Below are positions 52,279-62,422 of a DNA stretch of 64,000 nucleotides, in pieces. How positions within the stretch are numbered: the first letter of the stretch is position 1; each line of letters opens with the position of its first letter. The notes below the pieces were generated by a model. It made no database searches, was not told the origin of the DNA, and saw only the letters and a program-made list of their open reading frames with translations. The DNA is taken from contig JADJFA010000010.1 in assembly GCA_016708875.1 (NCBI GenBank), positions 1 to 64,000 on the forward strand. Reading direction: 5' to 3'. This DNA is from Lewinellaceae bacterium. Lineage in GTDB: Bacteria; Bacteroidota; Bacteroidia; Chitinophagales; Saprospiraceae. Both the position numbers and the translations under genes were made by a program.

Positions 52279-52809
52279 CTATTGCTTGATATACTGCACG
52301 TTAGCCTGAATTTTAACCTCGTCAGAAACAACGGCGCCTCCGGCTTCGGTCAGTGCATTCCAGGAAAGTCCGAACTCGCTGCGTTTGATTTTGCCTTCGA
52401 CCTCAAAACCTGCTTTGACTTGTCCATAAGGGTCTTTGGCAATTCCGCCAAACTCGACTTTGAATGTAATCGGTTTGGTCACGTCGCGGATGGTCAACTG
52501 CCCGTCAACTTCATGTTCGGCCCCATTAACAGGACGAATAGCAGTAGCAGTAAAAAGGATTTTAGGGAAAGCCTCGGCATTGAAAAAGTCGTCGCCACGC
52601 AAGTGATCGTTGCGCATGTCGCTACCCGTGTCGAGCGAGCCAGTTTCGAGCTCGAAGCTGATTTTGGCCGTTGAAAAATCGTCGCCTTCAGTGCTAACAG
52701 CAGAAGAAAAGTTTTTGAAATTGCCAGAAACAGTAGAAATAACCAGGTGTTTGACCTTGAATGTTACTTCTGAGTGTGCTGTGTCAAGATTCCAAGTTGT
52801 AGATGCCAT
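52279..52809 (-). CDS. YceI family lipid-binding-like protein
   Basis: This 176-residue lipocalin-like protein has WNLDTAHSEVTFKVKHLVISTVSG at the start, then SLDTGSDMRNDHLRGDDFFNAEAFP, LTIRDVTKPITF and a final EVKIQANVQYIK. YceI proteins bind isoprenoid-type lipids; many are periplasmic, but this one lacks a signal peptide and so is probably cytoplasmic. It lies between the DUF1800 and DUF1501 genes on the opposite strand. Confidence 0.92.
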   Translation of the reverse strand: MASTTWNLDTAHSEVTFKVKHLVISTVSGNFKNFSSAVSTEGDDFSTAKISFELETGSLDTGSDMRNDHLRGDDFFNAEAFPKILFTATAIRPVNGAEHEVDGQLTIRDVTKPITFKVEFGGIAKDPYGQVKAGFEVEGKIKRSEFGLSWNALTEAGGAVVSDEVKIQANVQYIKQ

Positions 52810-52950
52810 GATATTGTGAAAGTTTGAATTGGTAAAAAATAAAAGGGTAAAACACGGTGTAGTAAATTTAGTTGTTGAAACACTTAATTCTTTTGGGGAT
52901 GGGGTTAAGGGGGTTTGGTGGCGGCCGGGGGGGCCCCAAATAACAAACGC

Positions 52951-54147
52951 ATGCTTATCAAACGCAGAGATTTCCTCAAAACCGGTTCGCTTGCAACAGC
53001 CTCATTGCTGTTGCCAAAATTCTTGCACGCCCTCCAATCCCCTGGCGCTTTGCCTGTCAAAGGCCGCAACCTTGTTATCATTCAATTAAGCGGCGGCAAC
53101 GACGGGTTGAACACGATTATCCCAACACGCAACGACGTGTACTATCGCGAGCGATCCCGCCTTGGCATCAAACGCGAAACCGCGCTCACACTTACAGATG
53201 AGGCAGGCCTCCACCCTACCCTTGTCGGACTAAAAAGCCTCTGGGACAGCGGACAAATGTCCGTGCTCAACAGCGTGGGCTACCCGAATCCTGATCGCTC
53301 GCACTTCCGAAGTATGGACATTTGGCATTCCGCAAGTCCTGCCGACGAGTATTGGCAAACGGGCTGGCTTGGTCGGTACCTTGATGCGCATTGCGCCGGA
53401 CGGCCCTCGGCTGCGCTCGAATTTGACGACACCTTGAGTCTTGTTTTGAAGGGCGAAAACGCGAAGGGATTGGCATTGCAAGATGCCAAACGGCTTTACG
53501 AAAGTACACGCAGCCCTTTCCTTGCCGAATATTCAGCCGCCAAAGGCCAGGTGCTCAACGACGATGCGCCCGTAGATTATTTGTACAAAACGATGGCCGA
53601 AACACTTTCCTCAGCCAATTACCTGTTTGAGCAAAGCCGCCGAAAATCAACTACGGCAAACTATCCGAGCACGGGCTTGGGCAAAGATTTAAAAACCATT
53701 GCCTCTCTAATTTTAGCGGACACAGATACAGCCGTGTATTACGTTTCACTAGGCAGTTTTGACACCCACGTCAACCAGCTAGCGCAACAAAAACGGCTCT
53801 TTCAGGAACTTAACGACGCACTCTCGGTCTTTTCTAATGACCTGAAATCCAATGGAAAATGGAACGATGTACTGGTGGCGACCTTTTCCGAATTTGGCCG
53901 CCGCGTGTCGCAAAATGCCTCAGGCGGTACCGACCATGGCACGGCAAACAACATGATGTTTTTCGGGGGCAGCCTGCGCCAAAAAGGCCTGCTTAATGCG
54001 ATGCCCAATCTCACAGATTTGGATCAGGGCGACCTGAAATTTCAGGTTGATTTTCGGCAGGTGTATTCCAGTTTATTGGGAAACTGGCTGGGTGCTGATG
54101 CGGGAAAAGTATTGGGGAGGGCCTTTGAACCCTTGAAGATTGTGTAA
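52951..54147 (+). CDS. DUF1501 domain protein (Tat-exported)
   Basis: A 398-residue protein from ATG 52951. A twin-arginine-like signal, KRRDFLKTGSLATASLLLPK, starts the protein. DUF1501 motifs: LVIIQLSGGNDGLNTIIP, HPTLVGLKSLWDSGQMSVLN, GYPNPDRSHFRSMDIWHS, FDTHVNQL, TFSEFGRRVSQNASGGTDHGTANNMM. The alkaline-phosphatase-like fold suggests a hydrolase, but the substrate is unknown. It usually acts with DUF1800, here 0.8 kb upstream. Confidence 0.93.
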   Translation: MLIKRRDFLKTGSLATASLLLPKFLHALQSPGALPVKGRNLVIIQLSGGNDGLNTIIPTRNDVYYRERSRLGIKRETALTLTDEAGLHPTLVGLKSLWDSGQMSVLNSVGYPNPDRSHFRSMDIWHSASPADEYWQTGWLGRYLDAHCAGRPSAALEFDDTLSLVLKGENAKGLALQDAKRLYESTRSPFLAEYSAAKGQVLNDDAPVDYLYKTMAETLSSANYLFEQSRRKSTTANYPSTGLGKDLKTIASLILADTDTAVYYVSLGSFDTHVNQLAQQKRLFQELNDALSVFSNDLKSNGKWNDVLVATFSEFGRRVSQNASGGTDHGTANNMMFFGGSLRQKGLLNAMPNLTDLDQGDLKFQVDFRQVYSSLLGNWLGADAGKVLGRAFEPLKIV

Positions 54148-54205
54148 GATTAAAGACCAATGCAGGAGTATGGCATAAATTTAGTAGCACATTATTAAAT
54201 TATTT

Positions 54206-54213
54206 TACCTTTG
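54206..54213 (+). promoter_or_regulatory. -7 box TACCTTTG, upstream of TPR gene
   Basis: Exact TAnnTTTG match, 227 bases before ATG 54441. If used, it implies a long 5' leader (54220-54440), in which I see no known riboswitch. Confidence 0.45.
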
Positions 54214-54440
54214 AGCCATTCTCTTTAATCTAGGCAAAATTAATCGCCTAATAATCCTGCCTCGGTAGCACGTTGAAACGGAACAGAGCAACTTTTTAGA
54301 TGCCGTTTTCTTCTTCTTCTACTTTTCCATTCCCATCCGATCCGGGTTAATTGACCCAATTAGTTTTCTGATGCTGACAAACACTACAGCACAGGCTACT
54401 GCTTTGTGTCAAAATCATTGATAATCAAACCAATCGGCAA

Positions 54441-54992
54441 ATGCGCGACCTAGTAGAACTCGTGGGATTGGTCAACAAGACCAAGCTGAAGGGAAGCGGG
54501 ATTTTAAAATTTATCATCGAGCCAGACTCCAAAATGGAGCGCCTCTTCGATGCACTTTTGGATAAAAAGGTGATGTCGGACGAGGATGCAAAAGACCTCT
54601 TCAAAGAGGGCAACGACGGAAACTTAACGAGTTTGAAAAACAAACTTAAAGAACGTCTGCTCGACGCAATTTTCCTGCTCGATTTCAAAGAATCCAACTT
54701 CACAAACCGGCAAAAAGCATTTTTTGAATGCTACAAAAAGTGGTCGGCGGCGATGACCTTGCTCATCCGCAATGCCAAAATCACTGGCATTGACCTGCTT
54801 GAACGCCTGCTTCGCCATGCCAAACATTTCGAATTTACCGAGCTTACGCTCGACATTTTGCGCGTGCTGCGCCTTCAATACAGCACTGTGGACGGCGATA
54901 TCGGGAAATACGAGGAGATAAAAAAGCAGTACCTCGAGTATGAGAAAATCTGGCAAATGGAGAGCAAGGCGGAGTTTTTTACTCCGAACTGA
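54441..54992 (+). CDS. TPR-like helical protein, N-terminal part
   Basis: An alpha-helical protein of unknown function; the 183-residue open frame ends shortly after a six-T run (about 54974-54979). The continuation, one frame away, starts YSELMAQYTNSKSTK and is the next entry. Helix-rich, charged sequence (LKNKLKERLLDAIFLLDFKESN) suggests TPR/alpha-alpha superhelix repeats. A long leader and a good -7 box lie upstream. No signal peptide. Confidence 0.65.
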   Translation: MRDLVELVGLVNKTKLKGSGILKFIIEPDSKMERLFDALLDKKVMSDEDAKDLFKEGNDGNLTSLKNKLKERLLDAIFLLDFKESNFTNRQKAFFECYKKWSAAMTLLIRNAKITGIDLLERLLRHAKHFEFTELTLDILRVLRLQYSTVDGDIGKYEEIKKQYLEYEKIWQMESKAEFFTPN

Positions 54993-55960
54993 TGGCGCAG
55001 TATACCAACAGTAAATCCACCAAAGCCGAGGTGACGCAGCAGGCCGAGGAATTTTATGCAGAATTGAAGCCTTTTATGTCGGTTTGCACCTCGTTCAAAC
55101 TGCACCTGTTTGGGCGCATGGTGCATCTGCTGATTTACAACAGTGAGAATGATTATGTGAAAACAGTCAAAATCTGCGAAGATGCCATCGCGTTTTTTGA
55201 CAAAAAGGACTACGACAGCGGGCTGCCGCTTCAGGTGTTTTATTACAACCTGATCGTATGCTACCTCCAATTAGGCGAGTTCGAAAAAGGCCAAAGAGCC
55301 ATCGAACGCTGCGAATATTTCTTCGAGGAAGGCTCCTTTAACTGGTTCAAATTGCAAGAACTTTTCTTCCTGCTCGCCGCCCGCACGGGTCACTGGGAAG
55401 AAGCCTATCACCTCTACGAAAAGGTGGTGAACTACCCGCGTTTTGAGGAAAAGCAAGTGCAGGTGGTGGAGATGTGGCGCATTTTCCAGGCCTATGTCTT
55501 CTACCTCATTAAGGTCGGAAAAATACCCGAATCGGTGTTGAGCGAGCGATCTAAGAAGTTCAAAATGAGCAAGTTCATTAATGAAATCACCTTGTACTCC
55601 AAAGACAAGCGTGGCATGAACATCAGTGTACTCATTGTTCAAATCCTGTATGCCATTGCAGAAAAAGACTACGAAAAATCGTCCGACCGAATCGAGGCTA
55701 TCGAGAAATATTGCAGCCGTTATCTGAAAGACGATACCACCTTCCGCAGCAACTGTTTTATCAAAATGCTGCTGCAAATTCCGCAGGCCAATTTCCACCG
55801 AGAGGCCTCCACACGTAAAACCGAACGCCTCTTCAAGCAACTCCAAACCGTACCACTCGAATCGGCCAACCAAGCCCATGAGATTGAGATCATCCCTTAT
55901 GAAGTGCTGTGGGAAATGGCGTTGGAATCGCTGGGTTTGAAGATTTGGAAAGGAAAATAA
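54992..55960 (+). CDS. TPR-like helical protein, C-terminal part
   Basis: This 322-residue continuation has TPR-like helical pairs (FYYNLIVCYLQLGEFEKGQRAIERCE, LFFLLAARTGHWEEAYHLYEKVV). One base missing or extra in a T run at 54974-54979 separates it from the previous ORF; together they make about 505 residues. The listed ATG overlaps the TGA of the previous frame. The stop TAA (55958-55960) begins the palindrome I. Interaction scaffold of unknown role, next to two TPR-cyclase genes. Confidence 0.7.
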   Translation: MAQYTNSKSTKAEVTQQAEEFYAELKPFMSVCTSFKLHLFGRMVHLLIYNSENDYVKTVKICEDAIAFFDKKDYDSGLPLQVFYYNLIVCYLQLGEFEKGQRAIERCEYFFEEGSFNWFKLQELFFLLAARTGHWEEAYHLYEKVVNYPRFEEKQVQVVEMWRIFQAYVFYLIKVGKIPESVLSERSKKFKMSKFINEITLYSKDKRGMNISVLIVQILYAIAEKDYEKSSDRIEAIEKYCSRYLKDDTTFRSNCFIKMLLQIPQANFHREASTRKTERLFKQLQTVPLESANQAHEIEIIPYEVLWEMALESLGLKIWKGK

Positions 55961-56057
55961 TGTCCAATATCCAACAAGGAATGTCCAATGTCCAAATAAG
56001 CGCTGTACTTGGACATTGGACATTCCCTTGGAAATTCCTTGTTGGACATTGGACATT
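55959..56057. repeat. Tandem-word palindrome (locus I)
   Basis: Left 55959-55995 and right 56009-56057 are complementary apart from a 12-base insertion on the right; words are tgtccaat and ttggaca. It starts at the second base of the TPR gene's stop codon and ends 38 bases before the next gene's GTG start. Confidence 0.88.
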
Positions 56058-56095
56058 TTTCCCCGTTCTTCGCCTCGCCAATCTACTCCAACACC

Positions 56096-58454
56096 GTGCG
56101 AATTTCCCTCACGTACATTTTTATCTTTTTGGCTTTCAGTTGCTTGCAAGCCCAAACGCTCGACGACCTTGAGCAGCGTACAATGGAGGTGGATCATATT
56201 TTGAGCAAGCAAAAATTCAGCTAGCGATTCCGAGCGTGAAGAACTCGCCCGCCGTAGCCTCGCTATAGCACGGGATCTTCGCTATGATGGCGGTTTCATA
56301 CGATCTTCCCTCTTTTTAGGTGAAATTCTCGCTCGAACCGAACGCATCGAAGAAGCGCTCCAATTTTACCTTGAAGCAGAATCCAAACTCGAAGATTCGC
56401 GCAAGCTCTCTGACCTGCATTTTACAAAAATCGCTATTGGCGACCTTTTCTTTAAAGAAAAACTATATCCCACTGCGCAACGCTATTATAGGGCAGCATT
56501 GGCATTACAACCCCAAGATCCCAGGACAAGTGAAAAAACTGCTGATGCGCTTCTCTTCGATATGCGTTTTGACAGTGCAGAAATTCTGTATAAAGATCTC
56601 ATTATCAAATATAGGAAAGAAGGCAACAACTCGCATTTAGTGCGGATTTACCAAAAAATCGCCCAGGCCTATGACCAAAACGGCTTTCCTGAAAAAAGCC
56701 TCTTTTACTATCTTTCATTACAGGATATTATCGAAAAGGCGGGAACCCCACAAGAGCAATCACTGCTTTACAACAACCTTGGCAGGCAATATGCTGCAAT
56801 GCGCGATTTCACCAAGGCCCTCTTATATTTGAGAAAAGCCGAACTACAGTGCGCCTATGTCCCTTGCGATTATCCAGAAGTACTATGGGCTAACCTGGGT
56901 ATCGCGTTACACAACACGGGTAATTCTGAACAGGGCATGGAGTACCTAATGAAAGCACGAAGTTTGCTTACCGCACGAAAAGACTATGCCGCGCTTGCCA
57001 ACCTTGAACACCTTATTACAGGTGTCTTTTTCAGTACAAATGATTTATTCAACGCCCTTTCGCACAATGAGGCGGCCATTCAATATGCTACTTCAACCAT
57101 GCAGGACGATGTGCTCGCCAATGCCTATCGCACCGCTGCCGACCTTTACCATGAACTGTTCAATTTTGAAAAAGCTTTTGAATTTTATCGCAATTACCTC
57201 GATGTGCTCGATTCGAAGCGCAGCAAAGAACAAGCCCGCGAACAACGGCTGAATCAACAACGCACCCTGCTCGCCGCTTCTGAGGGTCAGATCAAATTCA
57301 TGATAGCGCGTCAGAATTTTAAAGACCTCGAAATAAACCAAATAAAGTTCGACCGCGAACGACTCGAACTTATGAGTAAAAACCTCGAACTCGAATCCCG
57401 CCGAAAAGAAGACGAAGTACGCTTGCTCGAAGCCCAGCAAGACGCCGATCAAGCCAAACTCCGGGAACAAACCTTGCAAGCCCTTGAAGCCCGCCAACGC
57501 CTCCGGCTCGCTGATCAACAATTGAATGCAGAAAAACAAGGGCGCCTCATTGTAGAACTCAGGGAGAAAGAACAAATCGAGCGTTCACAAAACCAGGCAG
57601 ATAGCACCATCCGAGCTCAGGAATTAGAGCGCATTAAACGCGAGCAAACTTTTCGCAAAATGCAAGACGGCGACTTTCGCCGATTTGCTTATATACTTGG
57701 TTCCTTGTTTCTCATCCTAGCAATGGTGGGCATGGCATGGTGGTTGGCACGCCGCTCAAAGCAGCGCTTAGAAAGTCAAAACCGCAAAATTCAAATCCAA
57801 AACATTGAGATTCAAGAGGCACATCGGAAGAGTGATGAACTCTTGCTTAATATACTACCAGAAGAAATCGCCGCCGAGCTAAAGGCCAACGGCCAAGCAA
57901 AACCCCGGCTCTACAAATCGGCCACAATTTTTTTCAGCGATTTTGTCAATTTCACACGGCTCTCGGAAACACTCAGCCCGGAGCAATTGATTGATGAACT
58001 GAATGAATGCTTTTTGGCTTTCGATGAAATCTGCGAACGCCACGGCCTGGAAAAAATCAAAACCATCGGAGATGCCTACATGTGTGCAGGTGGCTTGCCC
58101 TTGCCAAATGAAAGTCACGCAATTGATGCGGTGCGCGCCGCGCTGGAAATGTCAGCTTGGCTCCAGAAACGCAAGCAAACACACCCCGAAACGCAACTCA
58201 ATGAAATGCGAATTGGCATTCACACGGGTCCCGTCATGGCAGGTGTAATTGGCAAAAACAAATTCGCCTACGACATTTGGGGCGATGCAGTGAACCTCGC
58301 TGCCCGTCTTGAAGAACATGGCGAACCAGGCCGCGTCAACATCTCTGCAGCCACTGCTGAAGCCGTCAAACACCTTTTTCCATCCATTCACCGGGGAAAA
58401 AAAGAGGTGCACAACAAAGGGATGGTTGATATGTATTTTATTGTGCCTGCGTAG
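56096..58454 (+). CDS. TPR sensor adenylate cyclase, copy 1 (frameshifted near its N-terminus)
   Basis: A GTG at 56096 starts a signal peptide (ISLTYIFIFLAFSCLQAQ). After QTLDDLEQRTMEVD the frame shifts by one base at about 56218, then runs to 58454 (open 56222 on). Next come periplasmic TPR repeats (to about residue 400), a coiled coil, one membrane helix (LGSLFLILAMVGMAWWLA) and a class III cyclase domain: FSDFVNFT, EKIKTIGDAYM, KFAYDIWGDAVNLAAR. Metal Asps, purine-site Lys and transition-state Asn/Arg are present, which favours ATP as substrate. Very similar to copy 2 downstream. Confidence 0.85.
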
Positions 58455-58528
58455 TCCAGCAGCCAATGCCTATTATCAAAAGTCCCAAAAAAAACACTTA
58501 CTTCGCGTCGCCATTTCACTCCAACACC

Positions 58529-60892
58529 GTGCGACTTTCCCTCACGTTCATTTTTATCTTTTTGGCTTTCAGTTGCTTGCAAGCCCAGGCCCTCGACAAC
58601 ATCGAGCGCAGCAACGTGGAAGTGGATGAAATGCTGGATCGGGCAAGACGATCTGACAGCGATTCCGAATGTGAAGAACTCGCCCAACGTAGTCTCGCCA
58701 CGGCCCGGACGCTCCGTTATGATGGCGGCATCGTCCGTGCATCCATCCTTTTGGGCGAAACTTATTCCCGGATAGGGCGCACGGAGGAGGCCCTCCAGCA
58801 TTTTCTGGAAGCGGAAGCAAAACTCGAAAATTCTGGCAACAGGCCTGCACAACTCGCCGTGAAGACTGCCATCGGAGACCTTTTTTTTGGCGAAAAACTT
58901 TACGCCCCCGCCCACCGCTATTATCGCGAAGTGCTTGCTTTGCGGCCCCAAGACTATGAAACCCGCGAAAAAGCCGCCGACGCTTGTCTTTACGACATGC
59001 GTTTTGACAGCGCGGAAATCCTGTATAAAGAACTGGTAGTCAAATACAAAGCGGAGGGAAACAACCCACGCCTGGTGCAGATTTATCAAAAACGCGCCCA
59101 GGCATACGACCAAAACAACGATCCGGGCAAAAGCCTTTATTTCTATCTCTTGTTGCAGGACATCATCGAGAAGGCCGGCACCACGCAGGAACAATCATTG
59201 CTCTACAACAACCTCGGCAGACAATATGCGGCGCTACAGGATTACAAGAAAGCGCTCGAATTTTTCCAAAAAGCCGAACTCCAGTGCGCCTACATCCCCT
59301 GTGATTACCCCGAAGTGTTGTGGGCCAATATGGGCATCGCACTGCACAATACGGGTGAATCCAAACGGGGCATCGAATACCTTTTGAAAGCCCGCAACCT
59401 GCTCGCAGCAAGGAAAGATTATGCGGCGCTTGCCAACCTCGAACACCTCATGGCGGGGGTCTATTTTAGCAGCAACGACCTCTACAACGCGCTCTCACAC
59501 AACCAAACCGCCATCCAATATGCCAGCGACACCAAGCAACAAGCTGTGCTCGCTGAGGCTTACCGTACCGCCGCCGACCTTTACCACGAACTCTACGATT
59601 TTGAAAAAGCCTTTGAGTATTACCGCGATTACCTCAATGTGCTCGATTCGATGCGCATCGAAGACCAGGCCCGCGAACAAAGGCTGAACCAACAACGCAC
59701 CTTGCTTGCGGCCTCAGAGGGTCAGATCAAATTCCTGATTGCGCGGCAGAATTTTAAAGACCTGGAGCTCAACCAAATCAAGTTCGACCGCGAACGGCTC
59801 GAACTTCAGAACAAAAACCTCGAACTCGAATCCCGCCGAAAAGAAGACGAAGTACGTCTGCTCGAAGCCCAGCAGGACGCCGACCAGGCCAAACTCCGGG
59901 AACAAACCCTGCAAGCCCTTGAAGCCCGTCAGCGGCTTCGACTTGCCGACCAACAATTGAACGCCGAAAAACAAGGGCGCCTTATTGTAGAACTCCGTGA
60001 AAAGGAGCAACTTGAACGCGCCGAAAACCTTGCCGACAGCACCCGCCGTGCACAGGAATTAGAGCGCATACAGCGGGAACAAGCCTATCAAAGCGAGCAA
60101 GACGAGGACTTCCGCCAATTTGCCTATATACTAGGTGGGTTATTTTTTATCATACTTGGGATAGTGGGCGTGTCATGGTGGTTTGCGCGCCGCGCGCGCC
60201 GGAGGTTGGAAAGCCAGAACCGAAAGATTCAGGCACAAAACATTCAGATTCAGGAAGAACAGCGGAAAAGCGACGGGCTTTTGCTCAATATTTTGCCCCA
60301 GGAAATTGCCGATGAACTCAAAGCCAGCGGCCAGGCCACGCCCCGACTCTACGAATCAGCCACGGTGCTTTTTAGCGATTTTGTCAACTTTACACGGCTC
60401 TCGGCCACCCTCACGCCCAAGCAGTTGATTGACGAACTGAACGAGTGCTTTTTGGCATTTGATGAAATCTGCGAGCGGCACGGCCTCGAAAAAATCAAGA
60501 CCATCGGCGATGCATACATGTGCGCGGGCGGCCTTCCTGTGCCAAACGAAACCCATGCCGCCGATGCGGTGCGGGCCGCGCTCGAAATGTCAAGTTGGCT
60601 TGAAGCCCGTCGGCACGAGCGCCCCGATGCACACCTCACGGAAATGCGTATCGGTATCCATACCGGCCCGGTGATGGCAGGTGTTATTGGAAAAAACAAA
60701 TTCGCCTACGACATCTGGGGCGATGCCGTGAACCTTGCCGCCCGCCTCGAAGAACACGGCGAACCGGGTCAGGTAAATATTTCCGGCGCGACGAAAGAGG
60801 CCGTCAAGCACTTGTACCAGGCTACGCACCGGGGACAAAAGGAAGTGCATAATAAGGGGCTGGTGGATATGTATTTTGTTGTATCGGCGTAG
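58529..60892 (+). CDS. TPR sensor adenylate cyclase, copy 2
   Basis: An intact paralogue of about 787 residues. I prefer GTG 58529 over ATG 58466 because homology with copy 1 begins at the conserved ctccaacacc just before the GTG and the signal peptide (LSLTFIFIFLAFSCLQAQ) follows at once. TPRs fill about 30-400, a coiled coil about 420-520, a membrane helix about 530-551 and the cyclase domain 608-787, with FSDFVNFT (Asp617), EKIKTIGD (Lys657, Asp661) and YDIWGDAVNLAAR. It probably turns a periplasmic protein-protein signal into cAMP. It lies 74 bases after copy 1 and is likely cotranscribed. Confidence 0.93.
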   Translation: MRLSLTFIFIFLAFSCLQAQALDNIERSNVEVDEMLDRARRSDSDSECEELAQRSLATARTLRYDGGIVRASILLGETYSRIGRTEEALQHFLEAEAKLENSGNRPAQLAVKTAIGDLFFGEKLYAPAHRYYREVLALRPQDYETREKAADACLYDMRFDSAEILYKELVVKYKAEGNNPRLVQIYQKRAQAYDQNNDPGKSLYFYLLLQDIIEKAGTTQEQSLLYNNLGRQYAALQDYKKALEFFQKAELQCAYIPCDYPEVLWANMGIALHNTGESKRGIEYLLKARNLLAARKDYAALANLEHLMAGVYFSSNDLYNALSHNQTAIQYASDTKQQAVLAEAYRTAADLYHELYDFEKAFEYYRDYLNVLDSMRIEDQAREQRLNQQRTLLAASEGQIKFLIARQNFKDLELNQIKFDRERLELQNKNLELESRRKEDEVRLLEAQQDADQAKLREQTLQALEARQRLRLADQQLNAEKQGRLIVELREKEQLERAENLADSTRRAQELERIQREQAYQSEQDEDFRQFAYILGGLFFIILGIVGVSWWFARRARRRLESQNRKIQAQNIQIQEEQRKSDGLLLNILPQEIADELKASGQATPRLYESATVLFSDFVNFTRLSATLTPKQLIDELNECFLAFDEICERHGLEKIKTIGDAYMCAGGLPVPNETHAADAVRAALEMSSWLEARRHERPDAHLTEMRIGIHTGPVMAGVIGKNKFAYDIWGDAVNLAARLEEHGEPGQVNISGATKEAVKHLYQATHRGQKEVHNKGLVDMYFVVSA

Positions 60893-60896
60893 GGGC

Positions 60897-62330
60897 TTAT
60901 TCCGCAATCTTGATGCACTTCCCGCTCTTCACGCGCTCGCCTTGCGCGCGCAACTCCCAGAAGTAGATCCCCGATGGCAATATTCCTGTTTCGATTTCTG
61001 TGATGCCGAAAGCCAGTCGTTCTGTTCGTGCGAGCCTACCCATTTGGTCGTACAAATTGAATACCGGGCTGCGAAAGTTTGCGCTCAGGGCTACGCTGAG
61101 ATGGTTGCGGAAGGGGTTGGGGGATACCACGACCTGGCTTTTCGGAATCGGGTTGTGGGTTGCCGATACGCCGAGGTAAAGCGTCCTGCAATGGGTATCG
61201 CTGCCATACTGATTACTCACCGTGAGACACACTTGATAGATACCTGCGCTGTCGAATTGATGAAGCGGGCTTTGTTCGATGCTGGTGGCACCGTCGCCAA
61301 AATTCCAGAACCACGTGGCTGGCTCATGGTGGGATAGGTCATAGAAATAGCGCGACAGGAAGTCAAGCGTATCATCTACTCGATAGTTGGCGACGGGGAT
61401 ATTGTTCAGCCCCAGCGTGTCGCAAGGGGAGCCATCCAGCGGGCCAAGCCGATAGTTGGGCATATAAGGGATAGCGGAGCCGGTGGCAACACCGAAGTAA
61501 GGTTTGTCGTGGACTAGCTTGCAGTCCTTGCCCTTTCTGTCAGGGTATTGCACAGTGCTGTACCCCAATCCTGAATGCACGATGTAGATGCGACCGTCGG
61601 GGCCAAGTTCGGCACCCAAATATTTCTTCCAGGTGATATTAGTAGGCCAGTGGTAATCCGCACTATCTATAGTATTTATTGTATCAACCACCAACACAAG
61701 ATTATCAGCCTCGAGATCGAATTGAAGTAAATAGGGAATAGTTCCACTCGGCGTAAATTGGAAATACGGGCCATAACAAGTAGCCGTTTTATAAAAAAAA
61801 TGTTCATTTTCGGAAAATATAGCCCCCGATCCGGACGTGTTGCGATATTCATGGGGATAAGAAGGTGATACGGGTTGATAGTCTACGCGACGTTCGTTCG
61901 AAAGAAGCCCATTGCAACGATCAAAATTGAAGACACTGAAGCCCAATTGGTCATTAATGTCAGTGTAATATTTACCGCTTGGCGAAAAACAATTGCCCAC
62001 TATCTGGTTGCTCTTATTTCCTCCTTCGTATGGTATCGGATTAGGTTTTGTACCGATATACTGGGTGTCTGGAGTTGAAAACCCATCCGGTGTAAACAAT
62101 AGGCGATAATGCCGGTTCTCATCGGCATCTGAAACAAGTATCCACCAGTCACGCCCGTTGGCATGACGGCAAGCGGTGGGCGACATAAGAGTTCCTGTCA
62201 GTAGGATTTTGTTTTTTTCTATCACCTTGCCAGCCCCATTGTTGGCAGTCATATCTATGGTCGCCGCCAACAGGTTCTGGCCCACAAATATGTAGGGCCA
62301 CTCTTGGGCAGGGTGCAAGCCAAAATCCAA
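60897..62330 (-). CDS. Secreted HGNGRDWW-like propeller protein with PKD and T9SS domains (main part)
   Basis: The frame is open from about 62335. Blocks match the family at 12926 and 14353: RHANGRDWWILVS, FNFDRCNGLLSN and GSPCDTLGL. After the propeller come a PKD domain (WFWNFGDGATSIEQSPLHQF ... YQVCLTVSNQYGS) and a T9SS type A sorting domain (VVVSPNPFRNHLSVAL ... LPSGIYFWELRAQG). The N-terminal part, with signal peptide, lies in other frames upstream (next entry), so the whole gene is 60897-62725 with two or three lesions. The start codon given (TTG 62330) is only the first usable one. Confidence 0.72.
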   Translation of the reverse strand: MDFGLHPAQEWPYIFVGQNLLAATIDMTANNGAGKVIEKNKILLTGTLMSPTACRHANGRDWWILVSDADENRHYRLLFTPDGFSTPDTQYIGTKPNPIPYEGGNKSNQIVGNCFSPSGKYYTDINDQLGFSVFNFDRCNGLLSNERRVDYQPVSPSYPHEYRNTSGSGAIFSENEHFFYKTATCYGPYFQFTPSGTIPYLLQFDLEADNLVLVVDTINTIDSADYHWPTNITWKKYLGAELGPDGRIYIVHSGLGYSTVQYPDRKGKDCKLVHDKPYFGVATGSAIPYMPNYRLGPLDGSPCDTLGLNNIPVANYRVDDTLDFLSRYFYDLSHHEPATWFWNFGDGATSIEQSPLHQFDSAGIYQVCLTVSNQYGSDTHCRTLYLGVSATHNPIPKSQVVVSPNPFRNHLSVALSANFRSPVFNLYDQMGRLARTERLAFGITEIETGILPSGIYFWELRAQGERVKSGKCIKIAE

Positions 62331-62422
62331 GCTGATGAAAGAAAAGCATGTTTGGGTCCTCCAAGGTCTTCAAGGAAAAAGCCAGATTGGCCGCCGGGAT
62401 AACTATAATTGGTCCCACTCAC

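Noticed and set aside
58466..58528. ATG 58466 as start of the second cyclase
   Set aside because: The extra 21 codons are not conserved with copy 1 and would bury the signal peptide; GTG 58529 matches the point where homology begins.
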